Shown here in pieces: positions 58,420-64,000 of a DNA stretch of 64,000 bases. Origin of the DNA: Seriola aureovittata (lineage: Eukaryota > Chordata > Actinopteri > Carangiformes > Carangidae). How positions within the stretch are numbered: position 1 is the stretch's first letter; every line of letters starts with the position of its first letter. The notes under the pieces are model-generated. The model ran no database searches and was not told where the DNA came from. It saw only the letters and a list, made by a program, of their open reading frames with translations. The position numbers were made by a program, and so were the translations under genes. The stretch covers positions 3,145,212 to 3,209,211 of the forward strand of contig NC_079374.1 of the NCBI RefSeq assembly GCF_021018895.1, read 5' to 3'.

Positions 58420-59645
58420 AGTAATCAAATACATTTACTCAATTACTGTACATAATTACAATTTCAAGGTGCTTGAACTTTACACAAATTGTTCACTATT
58501 TCAAATTGTGCACTAAATTACATATAAATAATTTTTATGATGTATTGTTATGGATTAAACTACTCAAAATACATAAAGTAGTTTCACTGAAATGCTGATA
58601 ATAAATAAATAATTATAATGTGTACATCTATATACAATAATATTAAACTCTGCATAATGTGATCTTGTACTTTTACTAATTCAATACATTTTCCTTATGA
58701 TACTTTTGTGCTTTTACTTGTAATGGAGTATTTTTTACATTATACATTACAGCTACATTTACTTTACTAACCATCTGAATATCCTTCCTCCACTGTTAAA
58801 TAGAGTCTGAGCTACTTGTACTTTACTTGTATATGTTCATTGTATATTACTTTATACTTCAACTCCTTTTATCTGGTATTTATAATTACTATAGTCACTT
58901 TTTCAGATTAAGATTTTATGATCAGTTTATGAAATATAATGTTACTGTTTGTATTAAACTACCCAACAGTATATAAAGTTGTTAAAGTCAGTTCCACCTT
59001 GATGATGATAATAATAATATAATACATATCACAACTTAAAGTTTTGCTATTTGTCCCATGAGTTGATGTTTGAGCTTCTCTGTGCAGAATGATGCATGTG
59101 CAGAGTTTCAAAATAAAAGGCTGTTTCCATATTCATCTACTGAGGTTAGAAAGTTTCTATGTGCTGAGATTTTGTGACATCACAACCACTGTAGTTTAGA
59201 AGCCAATCATTGGTCAGTATGCAGCTTAAGCAAGTGCGATCTGGAAACGTGAAACCCCCACAAAGTAGAAACAAGAAGTCCGGCTTTCAAAATTTGCTCC
59301 TTAAGTAGTAAAAGTAAAAGTACTCATCACGCAGTATTATAACCGCTGGTGCATTAATGTATACAACACTGTGATGTCGCAGCTGGTGAAGGTGGGGCCA
59401 ATGCTGATTATATTGTTGGGTAGCTTGTGAATTTTCCGGAGGGAAACAACAAAACCTTATATTCACTTTTTAATCTGAATCTGCAGGTAACTAAAGTTAT
59501 TAAATAAATCTAGTGCAGTAAAAAGTGCAGTATTTCCATTTGAAATGCAGCAGAGTAGAAGTAAAAAGTGACAGAAAATGGAATTACTCAAGTAAAGTAC
59601 CTCATTAGTACTTAAGTAAATGTACTTAATTACTTTACACCACTT
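58420..59645 (+). repeat. repeat A, two or more adjoining copies
   Basis: 58420-58795 ends 'atatccttcctccactgtta'. 58800-59030 starts again 'gagctacttgtactttactt'. 59300-59645 reads 'aagtagtaaaagtaaaagta' to 'tgtacttaattactttacac' then 'cactt'. Three sections of the same family side by side, suggesting repeated insertion or duplication. Confidence 0.55.
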
Positions 59646-60149
59646 TTTTTGAAATGAACAGTGTTGGGATATTTATAGAGTTTGGATTTTTCAATAAGGG
59701 AGAAAAAGAAAGTAACTTTTCTGTGGAAAATACAAATTATTATTCAAATCAGAGTATTTAAAGTTTGGTTGAAGGGGATCTTTAACGTCCTGTAAGGAGC
59801 CATTCTTCTTGTTAACTGTTGCTCTCTTCTTGAATGAAGGAATTTTAGCCTCAGTTTTACTTTTATAAAGAAATGCTGCATTTTCTTCACTCATGGCTCT
59901 GAATACGTCGTCCACCGCCAGCGAGAGTCAACCTCACAGTGTGATTTCACTCCTGCCTGTTGTTCACATGGAGTTTTAGTCTTATCAGAAGGGCTATCTG
60001 AGCGCTGCGTGCCCAGGAGAAGAGGCAGGGAGGGGGGGGCGGCAGGCGGTGGGATGGAAGGTATGACACACTGCCTGGTCTGAAGCCCAGACACCCAGCT
60101 CCTGTTACCAATGAGAGAGGCATGGAGAAAAAGCACAATAGTGGTGGCT

Positions 60150-60151
<2 letters not shown>

Positions 60152-60220
<69 letters not shown>

Positions 60221-60452
60221 CTGTGTGTGTGTGTGTGTATGAGTATGTGTTGCAAGTTTGTGGATGCATCCACCATTGAAGATCTCCTGCACAGTTAGGA
60301 TTTGAATACTTCTACCACTTCTCGACTGTGTCTCTCTTTGGTTTGCGGCTGACACTGTGAGTGCCTGTTTGCATGCATCGTAAGTAGATGTACATATACT
60401 GCACATACATATGATGTGTGTGTGTGTGCGTGTGTGTGTGTGTGTGTGTGTA
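60152..60452 (+). repeat. (TG)n microsatellites
   Basis: (TG)n at 60152-60238, interrupted once, and 60416-60452. Confidence 0.92.
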
Positions 60453-60809
60453 TATGTGTCATTGACTCTGACTGTCCTGATTGATATATTACAGCCTCTG
60501 GGTGTCCAAGAATGCATGTCCCTTGTTTGTGTGTCACTTGCTTTTTGTGTCTCAGTTTACAAATTGCTAAGACTGAGCTAAAATCTCCATTTGAAGTCAA
60601 AGCCACATTAAGAGCAGGAAGTTGTGAGAAAACCATCAAAGGGAAAGAAAGACGCGGTTGAAATTGACAGTTTGAAAAAAAATAAATAAAAAGGATAGAG
60701 GGGAGGGAGAGCGAAAGAAAAGTAGAGGGAGACAGAGCTGGAGGAGAAAGAAGATGTCGAGTCAGAGCGAGTCGGTGACATGTGTTATTTATTTCCCCCA
60801 TGTAAACAG

Positions 60810-60895
60810 AGAGAGCAGGCAGACATAATCAATAGGAAACTCCAGATTGTAAATAGACGGCTCTAATAGCCTAAACACTGGCCGCTATAGTTACA

Positions 60896-60932
<37 letters not shown>
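60810..60932. promoter_or_regulatory. possible CNE next to (CA)n
   Basis: 'gcagacataatcaataggaa', 'ccagattgtaaatagacggc', 'tctaatagcctaaacactgg', followed directly by (CA)n at 60896-60932. Confidence 0.3.
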
Positions 60933-60936
<4 letters not shown>

Positions 60937-61199
60937 CAGCAGCACTTAGACTCCACACACAGAGACAAGCAGGGAGGCACTGCAGAGGAGGGGGAGACGG
61001 GATGGGTAGATGGAGGAAAAGAGAGTAGTAGGAGCATGAGGAGTGAGAGAAAAAGGAGAGAAAAGAAGGGGGCCAGGCTGGGAGGGCCACCCTTATTTAC
61101 CAATAAAGAGCCCTGATGAGAAGATAAACACACAGGAGACAGTCTGGGCAGAGGGAGGGAGGGAAGGAGAGAGGGAGGTGGGAAGGAGAGAGGGGATTT

Positions 61200-61340
61200 G
61201 AGCTTTTATCATCCATTTTGTTCCAGCAATAAATAAGTAAGTAAGTAGCAAGGAGCTGAGAGAGGCGAGGTGTCAAGATACAGACTTTAGAGGAAAGTTT
61301 TCAGCATTAATGGGGGATTAGCTAATGATTTGTTTCATCA
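61200..61340. promoter_or_regulatory. possible CNE
   Basis: 'agcttttatcatccattttg', 'cagcattaatgggggattag'. Repeat-free; preceded by purine-rich sequence. Confidence 0.28.
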
Positions 61341-61484
61341 TTGAGTCATTTTGATTGGTAAATTCATTGTTTGTTCTATAAACTAGTGAAGAATATATCT
61401 GCTAAAGCGCACCCAAAAATTATTGATTTACTATCACATAAGTATTGTATAGTATGATATAGTATAAGTCAAAGACAAACAGCA

Positions 61485-61575
61485 AAGAGGCTGTCGATTG
61501 TTGAAATTGCTGCCGACTAATTTTCTGTGGATCAGCTAAACGATTAATTGATTAATCGTTTCAGCTCTAATTTGG
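61485..61575 (+). repeat. interspersed repeat B (CGATTA family) end
   Basis: 'gctaaacgattaattgatta' then 'atcgtttcagctct', the terminal sequence of the family. Confidence 0.5.
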
Positions 61576-62319
61576 TCCATACAGACTGCATCTTGAATTA
61601 GAGGTGGTGGGAATCCAAATTAAAAGGAGTCAGAAATTAATGATGCTCATTGTTATTATCAACCCTGAGGATTTATACATTTAAAGCTGCACTTCTCACA
61701 TCCCCACAGATCCATGTAGCATTTTAGCATCTTCCCGGCTGTTGAGGTTCTGCCTCACCACTCGTATCAACACGTTTTGTTTTTGGCGGAAAACTGCTAA
61801 AGTCCTATTGTTCACTACATCCACGACAACCGCTGCCCCTGCTCAGCATCAGACAGCAGATAGACACAGCTCAGAGAGCGGCAGGTGAACACAGCGGAGC
61901 ATAAAGAGCCAGATATCCCCCACTGTTTTGGTAGAGACCAAAAACAAAGCTTAAAGAGAGGGAATACTGCACACGGCTCTAAATGAATGTTAACATTGCT
62001 GTTCATCAACTTGATCGAGGTCATGTCAATGCCAGGTTTACAGCTTGCTCCGCTTCCCCCAAGAGGTCAAAAATATCAATTGATGCAGCCTTAGAAATTG
62101 ATAGTCCAACTCAGTCTCCTAGAAATTACGTCTCTATACAATAATCTGCAACTGCAAATATGTTTTGAAGGAAGTGTAATGCTTCCCAGATTACGTTGTC
62201 TATTTATTAAACAAGAAAGAAAATGTTATTAATGTTATCTGGTGCTAAAATCTCAAGTATTACAATACAACGCTACAGCATTATTAAAGTTGCCGACAGC
62301 ACAGATAAATGATGATTTA

Positions 62320-62660
62320 ATACAGAAAACATCCACATTTACGCTTCAACAGATGTTTATTAACATTCAACCAAAACCACAGTCTTTCATTAGCTTTACC
62401 CAAGGTGCTTTTGTTGTCTAAACCGACCCACAAATCCAGACCGCCTTGTGGGGAAATGTGTACAAAATGAAGCGCAAGGCATCGGGAATATTTACATTTG
62501 ATGGACTGGTGATGCCAGTCTCGGGTTTGAATATTTTTCTGAATGTAAACAACATATAGCTTCAGTGAAGACTTGGAACAAGCTGAATAAGATAATTTTC
62601 CAAACCCTAAAGCTATTAGAGGGAAATAAAAGGGGGAAAGCATGATTTTAAGTTGTGTTT
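62320..62660. promoter_or_regulatory. CNE-like element
   Basis: 'gatgtttattaacattcaac', 'cagtctttcattagctttac', 'ccttgtggggaaatgtgtac', 'tgaagcgcaaggcatcggga', 'gatggactggtgatgccagt'. An open frame of 108 codons exists on the minus strand but resembles no protein I know. Non-coding conserved element preferred. Confidence 0.35.
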
Positions 62661-63322
62661 GTGACTGTTTGCTTGGTTTAACTTTACCAAACTACAGCAG
62701 TCAACTTCATACATGTTTCAGAGCCACTTAAAGCCTTAAAAACAATTCAGTGTTAGCAGCTAACGGTTCTCTTTTTGTCACTCCTCAGACTTCAGTTAGT
62801 GTGAGCTGAGCAACTTCACCCAGTCCTCTCAATGTCTCCTGATGTTGTAGTTAATTCACTTATTTTGTTTGCCACTCAGAAAGTCTGGAGCACTGTTAAA
62901 AACATACATTATACGTGATTACATTTCATTTTTAATTACGACTCGTCTGAGACTGGTACGTTTAGACATAACGAGTGAGTAAAATGAGACCCGTCTTATT
63001 CAGAACCCCAAATTACTGCTGCTTTGGTGACATGATTAGAGAGCAACCTTCCCGTAAACATCAACCGTGAGCCTGATGTTGACCCATTAATTGTTTGCAA
63101 CAGCTACTGAAAAAACAGCTTCACATCGGTTCAGACCTTGGAGATAATTATCTTCATGATCTTCACAGGGTTTTGTTCCTGATGTGAGAACACAAGCACT
63201 CTGTTTATAAGCTGCTCTTTTTACTGTGAATAAATATTTGAGCGATACTTGTGCAAGAGTAGTTGCACTTGAGTTAATTGTATCAGTGCTCCAGCAGTCC
63301 CCGAGGATGTGGCTTTTTGTGC

Positions 63323-63325
<3 letters not shown>

Positions 63326-63374
<49 letters not shown>

Positions 63375-63393
63375 TGTGTGTGTGTGTGTGTGT
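63326..63393 (+). repeat. (TG)n microsatellite
   Basis: (TG)n with one TC interruption. Confidence 0.92.
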
Positions 63394-63539
63394 GCGCTCG
63401 CGTGTGGTTTTGGGCGCTCATGCGGTGTCAGAAGTCATCAGGGTGAGGCTGAGCGGCGACCCCATGACCCCCAGCAGAGATCAGAAGTGAAGCACTTAGT
63501 GGTCGCTGCCCCCCCCTCCCCTCCCCTTCCTTCCTCGGT

Positions 63540-63625
63540 GATCCACGCAGACAGGCCTCTCTGATTCCACCGCTGCTGCTAATAAAGGCAGCAGGAGACT
63601 AATTCAAGTCAACAGTTGAAGGGGA
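63540..63625. promoter_or_regulatory. possible CNE near window end
   Basis: 'ccgctgctgctaataaaggc', 'ggagactaattcaagtcaac'. Remainder to 64000 shows no gene. Confidence 0.25.
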
Positions 63626-64000
63626 GTCCGCGGGAGGAGGAGAAAAGTTAAAGGCTGTGCTGTCACTCAGCGAGCAGCTCTGCCCTCTTTAAACAACTGA
63701 CATTATACTGAAAGTGAAACAGGAAATTCATTCCAACAGGACAAATATGAAGTAGAGGCCATCACATACAGTGGTAGCAGCAAGAATTGCAGCTGGTTTT
63801 TGGTACTTCTAAAAAGAAAAGACGACTTTCTAGAAGACACATAATGTTTGAAGAAAGTCAGTTAGTGTCGCCAGGTAACTTTGCAGAGATTTTCACAACA
63901 CACAAAGAAAGAAAGAAGAAAAGTCACACTGCAAAAACGCTTTGGTGACTGTATCAGCAAACCAGCATTATGGACCAAAACCAAAAAGGCGCATCACAAC

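Overview
This window is vertebrate nuclear DNA from a ray-finned fish, most likely a percomorph teleost. It has AG/GT-bounded exons, introns from about 0.1 to 12.7 kb, very many (CA)n/(TG)n and (GA)n microsatellites, and several interspersed repeat families I associate with percomorph genomes, including a tRNA-derived SINE with intact target-site duplications. There is no bacterial or organellar content. No identity or conservation search could be run; family comparisons rest on remembered protein sequences.

Positions 341-22016 carry the 3' two thirds of one plus-strand gene, satb2 (special AT-rich sequence-binding protein 2). The first coding exons, encoding the N-terminal ULD oligomerisation domain, lie upstream of the window. 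Eight constitutive-looking exons give an open frame of 686 codons plus stop: CUTL (341-464 and 1025-1127), a Pro/Gln-rich linker and the first half of CUT1 (3351-3943), the second half of CUT1 (5153-5365), the first half of CUT2 (6426-6578), the second half of CUT2 (8348-8542), a linker (21210-21395), and the homeodomain, acidic tail and stop (21522-22016). SATB2 is assigned over SATB1 from diagnostic stretches such as [22 protein letters not shown] and the DYQR end. Two further in-frame exon-like segments, 2805-2855 (17 codons) and 5537-5623 (29 codons), have canonical splice sites but no counterpart in the mammalian protein I remember. The first falls inside a consensus SUMO acceptor motif.

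The 12.7-kb intron 8543-21209 mixes transposon fragments with repeat-free, homeodomain-core-rich stretches that look like conserved non-coding elements (CNEs). The 3' UTR probably runs from 22017 to about 23.7 or 24.2 kb.

From about 24.2 kb to the end I find no convincing protein gene. Repeat fragments and microsatellites alternate with CNE-like blocks, densest at 26.1, 27.9-28.9, 37.0-38.2, 39.4-39.7, 41.1-41.8, 45.6-46.0, 47.6-48.1, 50.1-50.9, 52.0-54.6 and 62.3 kb. In mammals the 3' side of SATB2 is a gene desert holding long-range enhancers, and I read this stretch as the fish counterpart. Items most worth checking are the two candidate cassette exons, a SOX-type palindrome at 28.14 kb, a repeat with two palindromic nuclear-receptor sites at 27.56-27.71 kb, and a duplicated module at 28.5-28.9 kb.
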